In this document: positions 19,301 through 27,037 of the stretch, one piece after another | How the letters are laid out: each line of letters opens with the position of its first letter | How positions within the stretch are numbered: the stretch's first letter is position 1 | Origin: a virus | Virus record (IMG/VR): IMGVR_UViG_3300037504_000445 | Location: 1-40,330 of that record | Length of the DNA stretch: 40,330 nt | Direction: 5' to 3' (one strand) | Notes under the pieces: generated by a model | What the model was told of the DNA's origin: nothing | What the model saw: only the letters and a program-made list of their open reading frames with translations | The model's database searches: none | Position numbers and translations under genes: made by a program

Positions 19301-20793
19301 GGCAGAACGAGTTGTACGATCAGTGGGTGATGAGCGGCGGCGCCAACGCCGACCTGGTCGCGCTCGACCGGGAGACGATGGGCCTGCGCGTGCGCCGCCA
19401 GCTTCTGCGAGGGAAGAAGCGCGGATTCGCGAAGTTCCTGGCCCAGCATCCGCTGACGGCGATGCGCGCGTTCTCCGGAATGACGGAGGCCGCGACGCGC
19501 GTGGCGGTGTTCCGGGCGGAGTTGAAGGCGAACCTGGCCGACGGGCTGCCGATGCGCGAGGCGCAGGTGCGGGCCGGCATGGAGAGCCGTGAGGCGAGCG
19601 TGGACTTCTCCCGCCGCGGCGACTTCGGGGCGACCATGAACCAGCTTCAGCCCTTCTACAACGCAGCGCTCCAGGGAACGGACAAGCTGGTGCGCGCGCT
19701 GGTCCGCGGTTCGCCCGCCCAGCGCCGGGCTGCCGCGATTCGGGCGACCGTGCTCGTCACGGTCCCGAGCCTCATCCATTCTGCCCTGTTCGGCGACGAC
19801 GAATGGCACAAGCGCCTGCCCAGGTACCAGAAGAACATGTACTGGAACTTCAACCTGGATGGGAAGAACCCCCACGGGCGGATCCTGCGAATCCCCAAGC
19901 CGTTCGAGCTTGGCATGATCTTCGGTGCCCTGCCAGAGCGGCTCATCGAGTACATTCGGAAGAACGACCCGCACGCCGTCGATGGCTGGCTCGCGCAGTT
20001 CGTGGATGTGACGGCCCCGCTGAAGCTCAGCGAGGTCGTTCCGCCGGTGGTGGCGTTCTACAACGCCAGCAGGAATTGGGACGACTTCCGCAACAGCGAG
20101 ATCGTCAAGGGCCAGCTTCAGAAGCTGCCCGGCAACTTGCAGTACACGCCATCCACTTCGCCCGCCGCGCGGGCGCTGGGAGCGGCGTTGCCCGGCGACA
20201 TCTCTCCGCTGAAGATCGACTTCTACGTTCGCAGCGCGTTCGGCGGGGTGGGGCAGATCGCGGCCGACATCGCCAGCGCCGGCGTGTCTCTGGTCAAGCC
20301 GAGCATGGCGGAGCACAGGATGGGCGGGCAGACCGTGGCGGGGCCGATCACGGACTCCTGGCCGGTCGTTCGGGGGTTCATTGAGGCCGGGCCTCACGCC
20401 TTCGACACGAACAGCCAGGACTTCTACAGCCATCTCGACGAAGCGACGACGGCGTTCACTCTCTACAACCGGGCCCGGAGGGGCCTGATTCCGCCGGACG
20501 CGATGGCTAGGGAGCTTGCGGATCGCCTGCACTGGCTGGCCCTCTACAAGCCGCTGTCGAAGATCAGCCGCGACGTGTCGAAAATGACGGGCGGGATCAA
20601 GACGCTTCAGGCGATGCCGGACGCCACTCTCTCTGACGAGGAGAAGCGCGAGAGCGTCAACTCGCTAATCGAGGCGAGGGCGCAGCTTTACCAGTCCGCC
20701 GCAGAGCAGACCCGGAAAATCCTTTACGACGATGAATTGATGCGGCAACTTGAGGAGGCCGGCCAGAAGATGGTCGAGCAATTGACGGAGTGA
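13309..20793 (+). CDS. Giant multidomain ejection protein with zinc-metallopeptidase motif (polyvalent type)
   Basis: At 2,494 residues this is the largest gene here. It follows the gp14- and gp15-like genes, the position of T7 gp16, so it is probably packed in the capsid and injected. Residues about 148-205 and 258-320 are hydrophobic/Gly-rich and may contact membrane. Around residue 986 is HEIFHALHYQYP, an HExxH zincin motif, with a downstream DTEVAARLLDHRA segment whose Glu could be the third zinc ligand. The C-terminal third has a FAVRNPIRD motif (about 1957) and a helical section with LHSALFGDDEW-like sequence (about 2150-2170), resembling the large polyvalent protein domains described by Iyer, Aravind and colleagues. 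No lysozyme-like transglycosylase motif was seen. Start: AGGAG before ATG. Confidence 0.8.
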   Translation: MGEKLDPATIAELQAMESAGASSVRPKLGSARKPRANAVPPSIIAELERVEAAGMSAVDTSAPAYKAKVALANAQKAHERGFTDHLANAGKSFVGALASIAPDVLQFAGSASAYLGAQNVGEAIQQSGAYLAREIDEAFGVEDPTLVDKFASAGGFMLGLLLPGSKVARAGQLLSRGAPRAVQGLATAILGGAGAGALEAAAEAGDQVERKVREGMDPDQAFEDAWRAFGPNVAGSTITNLPLFSGLGRIAKASVEALTEGGQEMYQGWLDQWVMDGAEGGFARGFGKTVQENWDTQWEAGGIGGTVGFVAGLILGRKTGRSFDESLAEKGGDEAGRRVAKLRDDAAEMSNEDLIQAISQIQAEALGGAAAPQAIEHYGVLMEEASYRLGDQAIRAQSTSKLKDMARHFDENAPNLNPSQQGVYAFTVTELYARGEISKAEAAIHLQKIGIPEGRVDLDKIETRETQQVATRVKPLRGRWVVENIDTGEALASFDNHADAVMHMEGLQRGSVSHGGAEAARRSPQPRDPAAPEAQGGPVAGPGGATVASPSSSGALAGDLRDLAKLGDLIHNFPNPRVGHLIWRNPDGTWSVVNATEGGSVAGVFDTQQEAIDAVENEPYFIPNERWMEYYNNLWKTPVEGGQGQVAQEERTEVGEGAQAPQDTEGAGQATREVQAPPARRQLPAPQPGQQTAEAEEAIEGQPPAGEAAPQSWAEFKETQRGSGKSGLKPVSYFQDLIRNFDPVLSDLVPYILGDPITLPDEPGTQPTGGIASPEDMVSYQEAVDKIIEWVESKPSTIPTGLAEVAEFTQMLAFARPLGERSGPLTEAEQALYIRVFQEKVPGAGPGWPQTIIETAHSDRLSEAPLRIWRLTKQVEGYFKADAKGKYDQMRQQGMVPKREGVPATAEDFSPLPPPEGGKWTEKEKAAARQVAELARRFGEALGIDIQFYYSRKSDKAGFAIREYNSIWINLQAQETRQSPQYVIAHEIFHALHYQYPAEFQQVLEDIKGRVPERMRRSLGRLGYTADGMDTEVAARLLDHRAQGAEFWSAVVDRLGPRKTRSFLQKIQKALGDALRAVRTRYLSRASLQGAQGMEEVETEVIDKVQERILDMIEKQLELTGEAQQARESAAGLAESLIGRESKQAESIQESAREDLDSWISRGQEAVQSRETKSGLVRKGGRRAKALAMGPYMDASMIATSGITNMRQLRSLRQRLEKLAFQADYTGNAHLVAQQIKEFLESRGEAIHQQTANREARAQRAQDVVDGTLRMREGKPLSKKHAKAILKDTRGELPSRFVDYIVDELYQQAIRFGGRGRTNRPKINPHSVKLIAVHNDYSHMTALRTQNDTAVKMDQKWEDVPLDELRRINEQAAESIEENVRAQGGKAADRFFLGQGNILPSSVSPELYAAYEMSLAELSHRNADPYGWEGRGAEAQGGQGGPVFGEDVDVSKDVPFYIRDPRPEPTEAMDGRDVTLGTMFGGSQDILANAARRAGDASKKAVLKAEKAFAGRDVVRRPDDGPAMTESLDLLVQARKNAARRAAVSEKWQLGYWDKLYKTHVDDLHGLKVVLDKGFREVGLPTIDEMPMLESAYHTLRGVVRSWNAFADRFIQGGVRKFTNPNEMLSDRGLGEIMNDEKYEIANNYDQFGEYLKAKRFVAMGKEQRYAKRLGTPEARKRLRLSQAVVQEAEAKHPAWAEAAGELHNYANGLLDYLVDTEMMTAEEAARIKESADFYVPMNIAPDLRNPGAFSTSPGKGILQHKPVNEFKRLVEGHEISHPLESLAAATYQMVNAAHMNMGRRRVAQAVAEITSIDPELAPYMGEILTVDDFRQPMTRTRGELEAAAGTKRRRRSAVRRKLKEWEVDEDTIQEVLEAFDDAGDVIGNQHKKLWYVQLELKNNMVAYFDKGEFKILKMNNPDMYEAFHAMTEKQHNAVLSMTGKLTRMLRSGVVLGPEFAVRNPIRDIFSASVLAGKAIRTPADAVRFLGHWGKGLAAAMRQNELYDQWVMSGGANADLVALDRETMGLRVRRQLLRGKKRGFAKFLAQHPLTAMRAFSGMTEAATRVAVFRAELKANLADGLPMREAQVRAGMESREASVDFSRRGDFGATMNQLQPFYNAALQGTDKLVRALVRGSPAQRRAAAIRATVLVTVPSLIHSALFGDDEWHKRLPRYQKNMYWNFNLDGKNPHGRILRIPKPFELGMIFGALPERLIEYIRKNDPHAVDGWLAQFVDVTAPLKLSEVVPPVVAFYNASRNWDDFRNSEIVKGQLQKLPGNLQYTPSTSPAARALGAALPGDISPLKIDFYVRSAFGGVGQIAADIASAGVSLVKPSMAEHRMGGQTVAGPITDSWPVVRGFIEAGPHAFDTNSQDFYSHLDEATTAFTLYNRARRGLIPPDAMARELADRLHWLALYKPLSKISRDVSKMTGGIKTLQAMPDATLSDEEKRESVNSLIEARAQLYQSAAEQTRKILYDDELMRQLEEAGQKMVEQLTE

Positions 20794-20800
20794 GGTAGCC

Positions 20801-21709
20801 ATGGCCACGATTACACGGGTTCGGGACGACGAGATCCAGGCCGGGAAGGTTGGTCGCGCCGGCGACGTGTCGGCGGAGCTTGACAACATCATCGGCGCCT
20901 TCAATGTGAACGACGGCCGGATCGAGACGAACGAGAATGAGATCGACACCCTCCAGGGCGAACTGTCGTCCACGCAGGGGGACGTATCGACGCTCCAGAC
21001 GGAGATGAACTCTGCGGAGTCTCGGATCACTACGAACGAGGGCGACATTCTCGTTCTACAGGGGGCGTCTTTGACGCCGCAGGATGTCGAGACGGGCTCG
21101 TTCACTCTCCTCCGCTCGTTCGGCGGCCTCGTGGTCATGAACGCATCCGGTTTCCGCCCGACCTGCAACCTGCCAGAGCCGGACAACGCTGGCGGGTTCT
21201 CGCCCGCGAACCGCTGGCTCATCGTGTGCCGGTCCCTCGAAGGCGCCATCGTCCAGAGCAACTATTTCGGTCCGGCGACCGTCGGCAAGGAGATCCTCCT
21301 GCTGGACGGCGACGCCTGCATGGTCACGGTCATGGACGACCCGGTTCTGTCTACACGGCGATGGAACGCCGTTGTTCTGCGGGCGGACGTGCGGCGGTTC
21401 GACTGGTATCAGATGTCTGCTGGCGAGGTCGTGAACGTCAACCCGAATCAGTATCTGAACTTCGTGGCATCGAATGGCGGAACGGTCAACCTTCCGCCCA
21501 TCGACGGACAGGATGAGATGATTGGCCTGGAGGTCACTGTCCACAACCTGTTCAGCAACTTTGTTGATGTCAACGTCAACAACGGCTCCACGGAGGACAT
21601 CATCGGGAACGGTACCTTCGAGGGAAACACCAAGTCTCTCTCTGGGTACAGGTCGATCACGTTTCGCGCTGGACCCAACGGGAACTGGTTCATTCTTGGA
21701 GGTAGCTAG
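20801..21709 (+). CDS. Tail fibre or tail spike-like protein
   Basis: The 302-residue product begins with a short globular head (residues 1-40), then a coiled-coil stretch of repeated T-N-E / L-Q heptads (about 40-85: ETNENEIDTLQGELSSTQGD), then a beta-rich domain ending YRSITFRAGPNGNWFILGGS. A head that joins the tail, a trimeric coiled coil and a beta-rich tip is the usual plan of fibres. It follows the ejection proteins, as the gp17 fibre does in T7. The ending VTVHNLFSN ... ITFRAGPNGNWFIL resembles the C-termini of many phage tail fibre or structural proteins. The receptor is unknown. Confidence 0.75.
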   Translation: MATITRVRDDEIQAGKVGRAGDVSAELDNIIGAFNVNDGRIETNENEIDTLQGELSSTQGDVSTLQTEMNSAESRITTNEGDILVLQGASLTPQDVETGSFTLLRSFGGLVVMNASGFRPTCNLPEPDNAGGFSPANRWLIVCRSLEGAIVQSNYFGPATVGKEILLLDGDACMVTVMDDPVLSTRRWNAVVLRADVRRFDWYQMSAGEVVNVNPNQYLNFVASNGGTVNLPPIDGQDEMIGLEVTVHNLFSNFVDVNVNNGSTEDIIGNGTFEGNTKSLSGYRSITFRAGPNGNWFILGGS

Positions 21710-21711
21710 TC

Positions 21712-22155
21712 ATGATCCGTCGCCTCATTCTCTCTGTCGGTGGCATGTACCTGGCCGCGGCCGTGTGCGTGGTCGCCCTGGCGGCCGCCTCGCTCGCCAT
21801 GGCCCAGACGGGTCCGCGCATCCAGGCCATCGAGGTCGATGTCAACTCGACCGGCGAGGGCTCCGGCACGGGCGTCCTTCTGGGCGAGCCCATGCGCGAC
21901 ATCCGGGCACGAACCGATTCGGACGCCTACATCAAGGTCATGCAGAAGGCGCAGAACGTCGGCGTGTGGAGCGGAAACTGGCTCTCGTTCCCCGCGGACA
22001 ACGATGACCCGACGGGCGCCACTGAGCTGGCCGGCTACCCGGTGTACGCGGCCGATGGCTGGAACTACTTCGGTGGGATGCGGGCAGACAGCCTCTACGT
22101 CTACACGACCAGCGGCACCGCGACCGTGGTCATCCAGGGGGTGAACGGCCGATGA
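21712..22155 (+). CDS. Sec-signal-bearing small beta protein in the fibre region
   Basis: The 147-residue product begins with two arginines and a hydrophobic stretch of about 25 residues that ends in ALAM-type residues, with a likely signal peptidase site after AMA (residue about 31, before QTG). The mature part is beta-rich and Gly/Asp/Thr-rich and closes with SLYVYTTSGTATVVIQGVNG. The overlap of its end with the next ATG (ATGA) shows coupling. Preceded by GGAGG overlapping the fibre gene stop. A Sec signal is unusual for a virion protein made in the cytoplasm. Function is unknown, possibly an exported or envelope-associated protein. Confidence 0.68.
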   Translation: MIRRLILSVGGMYLAAAVCVVALAAASLAMAQTGPRIQAIEVDVNSTGEGSGTGVLLGEPMRDIRARTDSDAYIKVMQKAQNVGVWSGNWLSFPADNDDPTGATELAGYPVYAADGWNYFGGMRADSLYVYTTSGTATVVIQGVNGR

Positions 22156-25100
22156 GGAAGGTGCTAGCTTACGCCGTTCTGGCCATTCTGGTTGGAACGG
22201 CGCTCGCCTCTGGGCCCTGGGGTGATGACCGGGCAGGCTGGCCTGGGTCGTGGGGTGAGATGTGGCCCGCCGGGGCGGGGTCGTCCGGTGGCCCCACATA
22301 CTTCGGGCCGGTCTACACGGGGGGCATCTGGGGGGCCGGCGGTCAGATCCATGCGATGGCAGCCGCGGGCCAGCGCCAAGTCCTCCTGGCCACGGACAAC
22401 ACCTACTCGGTGGTTACGGCGACAAGCGGCGATTCCTGGATCACGACCACGGAAGGGCTTGCGACGCACGAGGCAGCGCCGAACAAGCACGAGAACGGCG
22501 CCACGTATGTGGAGAACAGCGCATTTTCCGGGTACGTCACGGCGGGGCCGCAGGGCTTGATGGCGATGGAGTCGGTTGGCGGGGCGGCCCCCTGGGTCAA
22601 CCTCACGCCGATCAAGGATGGTTACTGGTTCACGGACGACCTGGGGTTTGCTCAGCGCAAGGTCGCGATCTCGTTCGGTGACGTGGATGCCGTCGGGTCG
22701 TGCTTGATCGCCGGCGCGGGTCGCATCCGCGTCAGGTCGGAGAATAACTACGCGAACTCCTGGTACCCGAACGGGCTGGATCAAGCGAGTGGTCCGGGGC
22801 TCGACCCGCCGAAGGGGAATCACACCCTGTGGCGCATGTACTGGAACGACCCGAACGGTGAGGAGGTTCGCCCGTTCCCGGGCCTGGGGGACTTCGGGGC
22901 GGTCTACTCCCTCGACGCCGAGATTGTCGCCGGCGACACGCTGGTGGCCATCGCGAGCACCGACGGCCTGTTCCTCTGGAGCAGCGCGGACCAGGACACG
23001 ACGGACCTCACCGGATACGGAGCGGCGACGCCCGCCGGGAGCGACGCCTTCGCGTTCACTTATGACGCCGGCGGCAGCGCGACGGGGCAGATGTGCTACT
23101 CCATCGAGTTGACCGAGCGCGGGACCGTGTACGCTGGCATCCGGAATTTCGACGGAACCTGGGGATGTGAGTCCGGCGCGTACAGGATGCACGACATAAC
23201 CAACCCTTCGACGTGGCGCTGGGTCGGGAATAACGCTTCCGTCTCTCCGCTGAACGTTTCGATGCTGGACTACGCCGCCGGTGGCGATGCGCACGGCGCG
23301 CACGTCAGCGTCCTTGATGGCGGCGCCGCGGCTCCGGATACGCTGTTCATGGCCTACGACGACGCCTACTACAGCAATTCGCGTCGCCTCGGGCTTGTGC
23401 GGGCGAACGCCCCCTATGACGACGCCACTCACTACGATCAGACCTGGGGGGCGATGTTCTGGGTTTGGGGATTCTGGAACAACCCCACCGACCGGAACCT
23501 CTTTGATTCTCCTGGCGGCCTGGACATGTGGGGCTGGGACACGGGGATGCCCTCGACCACCGCCCCGGCTCTCCCGGTCGAGGGCGGGGTCATTTACTAC
23601 CATCCGCACACCAGTGTCTGGCGAAGCGACGATTACGGCGAAAGCTGGGTTAGCGTCTACACCGACAGTCTGCCGGGCGGCTATTACCGCAGCAAGGGGT
23701 TCCACCAGACTGGAGCGCAGTCCGCCTCCCTGAACGAGCTTCCCGACGGCTCGCTCGTCTATTCGACTGTGGATCAGGGTGCGGTGGAGACGAACCCGGA
23801 GAGAACCGGGACGAAGGCGATCCACCCGCCGACTGAGTCCACTTCGTCGCACACGCTCGGAAGCGCTTGGACCCTGGGGGCGGCCGAGACGCAGGTCGTC
23901 GATGACTGGCAGGGCACCGGGCGACCGGCGACGTTCCATATTCTTGGGCGGGTGAAGGACTTCGCGAACCCGGGCCGCATCGCGCTTTACCACGACGACA
24001 ATGGCAATGGGACGAGGGAGTGGTACTCCGAGCCGTCGCTGGAGTGGGGCGTCGCGAACCCGGCGAATGAGCATGGGCCGACCTGCTTCGAGTGGGATGG
24101 CTATGCCCTGTACTCCGCCGGCCGACTCTACGATGGCGTGGTGAGCGAGTGGGGCACCAGGGACGGGGCGTTCGTCTACTACCAGACGTTCGATGGCTCG
24201 TCCTGGAGCGCGCCCGTCCAGTGGATGGAGGGCGATCTTGCCGGCTACGCGCAGGGCGGAGCCGACATCGCTACGCCCCGCGGGTTGGCCGTTTCCGGCG
24301 GCAGGCTGTGGCTGGCGATGACGGGCGACGCGAACGGGGATGGCGGCGTCTTCTATCGGGCTCCGGACGACGCGGGGTGGACGCAGGTCATTGGAAGCAC
24401 TACGTCCCCCGACGACTACGATGTCGAGGGGATCGAGGTTTATGGCGACGAGGTCTATGCCTTCACTCGCGGCGACCGCGGGCGCGGGCACGCCACGATT
24501 CTGCACTGCGCCGATGCACTGAACGCCCCGGCCACCTGGGCGAAGCTGGGAAACAACAGTTCCGCGGACGTGATGCTGACCATCGGCGAGAACATCACTG
24601 GTGAGGAATACTACGGAACGACGGCGCTGGAGCAGTCCCGGAGGTACTCCGTTTCTACCGTGGCGGTGGATCAGAAGGGGTGGGTCTGGTACGGGGCCGA
24701 TGGCGCAGCGACGAACGTCTACCACAAGGCCGCCGGGCTGTACTACTACGATGGCAGCAACTTCGTGGACATCGACGACGTGGCCGACGCCTCGTTCGTT
24801 GGGTCTGGATACATTTCGCGCGACCTCCTGGTGGACGAATCCGCCGAGGAGCTTTGGTTCGGCCAGGCGTGCGGGCTGAGCCGGATCGACCTTGCCGGGG
24901 TTCCAGGATGGAGCGACGCCCCGACCGTCGGTATTCCTTCGCCCACCGGAACCAGCGGGGCTCCCGGCTGGGGCGGCGGCCCGATGTACGCCTGGGCTCG
25001 CGACAGCGACGGTCAGGTGACGAGCCTTCCGTCGAACACCGATGTGGTCGATGTGGCAACCGCATCGTTCGCTGGCGTGGCGCTGACGAGCGACGGCGAG

Positions 25101-25796
25101 GTACTGTTGTGGGGCGACACGGCCGGCCTGGCTGACAGCAAGAACCTCCCCTCGTCGAACACCGGGTACCTCGACGTTGCGGCCGGAAACACGCACATGT
25201 GCCGGGTCCGGCCGGATGGTGGCATTGAGTGCTGGGGTGACGATGACCAGGGGCAGGCGTCACCGCCGACGGTGAAGACCTACAACAAGATCACCGCGAG
25301 CCTGGACGCCAACCTCGGAATCGCAGATGACGGGACCATCGACTATTGGGGGCTCACGTCTCACGGCCAGCAGAACGTTCCGGCGGGAACGAATTGGGTG
25401 GACATCGCCACCGGCGGCTACCACTGCCTTGCGCTTGATGACGCTGGCAACATCGAGGCGTGGGGCCGCGACGACTATAGCCAGGTGACCAATACTCCGA
25501 CGGGGTCGGGCTACCTTGACATCGGCGCTGGGACCACGTTCTCGGCAGCCATCGCGAGCGACGGGTCCATCGAGGCGTGGGGCCAGGATGATTTTGGCCA
25601 GGTCACGGACGCCCCGGCGGGCACCGGCTACGTTTACCTCGCCGTGAACCGCGACTTCGCCCTCGCGGTGCATGAGGACGGCTCCATCGTTGGCTGGGGC
25701 GACAATCAGTTCAACATCGAAACCGGCGTTCCTGGAACGTCGATCTGGAAGCGTGCAGCGACGGAGGGCCGCTGGGCGGTCGCAATCGAGGAGTAG
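22152..25796 (+). CDS. Large secreted propeller protein: Asp-box region plus seven RCC1-like repeats
   Basis: This 1,214-residue protein starts with a Sec-type signal (RKVLAYAVLAILVGTALA, likely cut before SGP at about residue 20). The long middle is beta-rich with a sialidase-type Asp-box SDDYGESW (residues 492-499). From residue 945 to the end, seven repeats of about 35-45 residues carry a [A/C/L/Y/G]WG or AWA signature (AWARDSDGQV, LWGDTAGLAD, CWGDDDQGQA, YWGLTSHGQQ, AWGRDDYSQV, AWGQDDFGQV, GWGDNQFNIE), as in RCC1-like seven-bladed propellers. Such domains bind protein or sugar. It could be a receptor-binding or secreted protein. I see no catalytic motif and no known homologue comes to mind. 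Confidence 0.78.
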   Translation: MRKVLAYAVLAILVGTALASGPWGDDRAGWPGSWGEMWPAGAGSSGGPTYFGPVYTGGIWGAGGQIHAMAAAGQRQVLLATDNTYSVVTATSGDSWITTTEGLATHEAAPNKHENGATYVENSAFSGYVTAGPQGLMAMESVGGAAPWVNLTPIKDGYWFTDDLGFAQRKVAISFGDVDAVGSCLIAGAGRIRVRSENNYANSWYPNGLDQASGPGLDPPKGNHTLWRMYWNDPNGEEVRPFPGLGDFGAVYSLDAEIVAGDTLVAIASTDGLFLWSSADQDTTDLTGYGAATPAGSDAFAFTYDAGGSATGQMCYSIELTERGTVYAGIRNFDGTWGCESGAYRMHDITNPSTWRWVGNNASVSPLNVSMLDYAAGGDAHGAHVSVLDGGAAAPDTLFMAYDDAYYSNSRRLGLVRANAPYDDATHYDQTWGAMFWVWGFWNNPTDRNLFDSPGGLDMWGWDTGMPSTTAPALPVEGGVIYYHPHTSVWRSDDYGESWVSVYTDSLPGGYYRSKGFHQTGAQSASLNELPDGSLVYSTVDQGAVETNPERTGTKAIHPPTESTSSHTLGSAWTLGAAETQVVDDWQGTGRPATFHILGRVKDFANPGRIALYHDDNGNGTREWYSEPSLEWGVANPANEHGPTCFEWDGYALYSAGRLYDGVVSEWGTRDGAFVYYQTFDGSSWSAPVQWMEGDLAGYAQGGADIATPRGLAVSGGRLWLAMTGDANGDGGVFYRAPDDAGWTQVIGSTTSPDDYDVEGIEVYGDEVYAFTRGDRGRGHATILHCADALNAPATWAKLGNNSSADVMLTIGENITGEEYYGTTALEQSRRYSVSTVAVDQKGWVWYGADGAATNVYHKAAGLYYYDGSNFVDIDDVADASFVGSGYISRDLLVDESAEELWFGQACGLSRIDLAGVPGWSDAPTVGIPSPTGTSGAPGWGGGPMYAWARDSDGQVTSLPSNTDVVDVATASFAGVALTSDGEVLLWGDTAGLADSKNLPSSNTGYLDVAAGNTHMCRVRPDGGIECWGDDDQGQASPPTVKTYNKITASLDANLGIADDGTIDYWGLTSHGQQNVPAGTNWVDIATGGYHCLALDDAGNIEAWGRDDYSQVTNTPTGSGYLDIGAGTTFSAAIASDGSIEAWGQDDFGQVTDAPAGTGYVYLAVNRDFALAVHEDGSIVGWGDNQFNIETGVPGTSIWKRAATEGRWAVAIEE
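24984..25793 (+). repeat. Seven RCC1-like coding repeats
   Basis: The 3' end of the propeller gene contains seven repeated units, each about 35-45 codons, centred on a Trp-Gly motif. The two units near 25455 and 25570 are also close at the DNA level (ATCGAGGCGTGGGGCC shared), which suggests recent duplication. Confidence 0.7.
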
Positions 25797-25799
25797 GGC

Positions 25800-26153
25800 A
25801 TGAAGATCCGGCACATTCCGATGTTCGTGGCGTCGATTCTGATGCTTGGCGCCCTCGCCGTGGGCGCCCAGGACGATGGGTTGACGGCAAGCTGGACGCC
25901 GCCGACCGAGGGAACGCCGGTGGAATACTACGTGTTCAAGATGATGGCTGGCGGCGACACGGTGATGACCGAGACGACGCCCGACACGTTTCTGGTGATC
26001 GACTACCCCATCGAGTACGGCGTGGCCTACACCGCCGTGGTGATGGGCGTGGACGCCAAGGGCCGCCGCGGGCCGTGGTCTGAGGAGTCGGATCCGTACA
26101 TCGACGCCGGTCCTCCGGGGCAGTGTGGCCCCGCGGTCTGGTCGTTCCAGTAG
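25800..26153 (+). CDS. Sec-signal fibronectin type III-like protein
   Basis: The 117-residue product has a signal peptide (residues 1-23, likely cut after VGA before QDD). What remains is one domain of about 90 residues with the pattern of fibronectin type III: LTASWTPPTEGTPVEYYVF (strands A to C with the Trp), an internal YTAVVMGVDAKGRRGPWSE (Tyr/Trp strands E to G, with S-E at the end). Such domains bind carbohydrate or protein. It starts four bases after the propeller gene stop, so the pair is probably cotranscribed and may act together outside the cell. No cell-wall anchor is visible. Confidence 0.7.
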   Translation: MKIRHIPMFVASILMLGALAVGAQDDGLTASWTPPTEGTPVEYYVFKMMAGGDTVMTETTPDTFLVIDYPIEYGVAYTAVVMGVDAKGRRGPWSEESDPYIDAGPPGQCGPAVWSFQ

Positions 26154-26207
26154 CGGTGGCCGGAATGATGCAACTCGCCCAGGATTGGTCAAAGAAGGGC
26201 AACAGTG

Positions 26208-26570
26208 ATGGGCGACAACCCGGCAGGCAACGGAGGGCAGCGATTCGCTGACCTGATGCGCGCAGTGGAGCGCATCGACGGCAAGGTGGACGTTCATGGC
26301 GAGCGCCTCGCGCGGATCGAGGCGCACCTGGATCATCGGCCGTGTGCGGTTCACGACAACCTACTGCGGAAGCTGGAGAGCCGACAGGAGCGCATCGAGG
26401 GAGAGGTCCAGAGCGTCGAGGAACAGACGCAGCGACGGCACGAGGAGAATCTGGGCACCAAAGAATTCCAGGCAAACGTGAGCGTGGCGAAAATCGCGGG
26501 CCTGTCCACCGTAATCTCGGCGGCAGTGTCCGCGATTGGTTTATGGTTCTCGAACAAGGGGGGGCCATGA
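26208..26570 (+). CDS. Coiled-coil protein with C-terminal membrane segment (XhlA-like lysis protein)
   Basis: This 120-residue protein has heptad-rich helices (residues about 12-90, LMRAVERIDGKVDVHGERLA) and a C-terminal hydrophobic helix (about 96-116, IAGLSTVISAAVSAIGLWFS) followed by a positive tail. This plan matches XhlA-type holin-associated proteins. It overlaps the endolysin start (ATGA), which fits a lysis cassette. The ATG at 26208 is used; a GTG at 26205 is closer to the AAGAAGGG ribosome site. Its role as holin or holin helper is inferred. Confidence 0.58.
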   Translation: MGDNPAGNGGQRFADLMRAVERIDGKVDVHGERLARIEAHLDHRPCAVHDNLLRKLESRQERIEGEVQSVEEQTQRRHEENLGTKEFQANVSVAKIAGLSTVISAAVSAIGLWFSNKGGP

Positions 26571-27037
26571 TGATAACTCGCTTCTTCGCCCTTCATGAGT
26601 TCGCGTGCCCGTGCTGCGGGTTGGCCGACCCCCACCCGGCCCTCGTTATGGGTCTGGATGAGATCCGGGGGCTTCTGGGCGTTCCGATCTACGTTCACAG
26701 CGGGTCGCGGTGTGCATCCCACAACGTCGATGTCGGCGGGGCGCGGAATTCCATGCACCTGCGCCAGTCGGAGTTCGAGGACTACACCCTGGCCGCCGAT
26801 GTCTCGTGCGCGCGCTCCCTGTTCGAGTTGTTCGACCTGGCCTCCGCGCACAAGTGGTTCGAGGACGGGGGAATCGGCGTGTACTCGAACCCCCCGTTCC
26901 TGCACCTCGACGTTCGCGGTATCACCGGAACGAAGCCGCCGGCGCGATGGGGCGAGATCGCCGGCCGCCGTGTGAGCCACATCGAGGCCCTTGACGACGC
27001 CATCGCGCGCGAGCGAAGTGGGGGGCGGCGTGGCTGA
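26567..27037 (+). CDS. Endolysin, M15-type zinc peptidase
   Basis: This 156-residue enzyme should cut the peptide stem of peptidoglycan at lysis. It shows the M15 (VanY/D-Ala-D-Ala or L-Ala-D-Glu peptidase) zinc site: SMHLRQ with His64, the Asp of YTLAADVS (Asp78) and LHLDVRG with His113; the SGSRCASHN loop precedes these. Cysteines near the N-terminus (FACPCCG, residues 13-19) are common in this phage subfamily and may bind metal. Start ATG overlaps the stop of the preceding gene (ATGA). Whether it is an endopeptidase or carboxypeptidase cannot be told here. Confidence 0.9.
   Translation: MMITRFFALHEFACPCCGLADPHPALVMGLDEIRGLLGVPIYVHSGSRCASHNVDVGGARNSMHLRQSEFEDYTLAADVSCARSLFELFDLASAHKWFEDGGIGVYSNPPFLHLDVRGITGTKPPARWGEIAGRRVSHIEALDDAIARERSGGRRG

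Noticed and set aside
18112-20532. Minus-strand open frame of 806 codons opposite the giant protein gene
   Set aside because: Antisense shadow with His/Arg/Leu-rich sequence and no domain recognisable.
22164-25196. Minus-strand open frame of 1,010 codons opposite the propeller gene
   Set aside because: Long antisense frame explained by high GC and codon bias; the plus frame has a signal peptide and repeats.
24984-25793. CRISPR-like array in the repeat region
   Set aside because: The repeats are codon-based, unequal in length and continuous in frame; there are no identical direct repeats with spacers.
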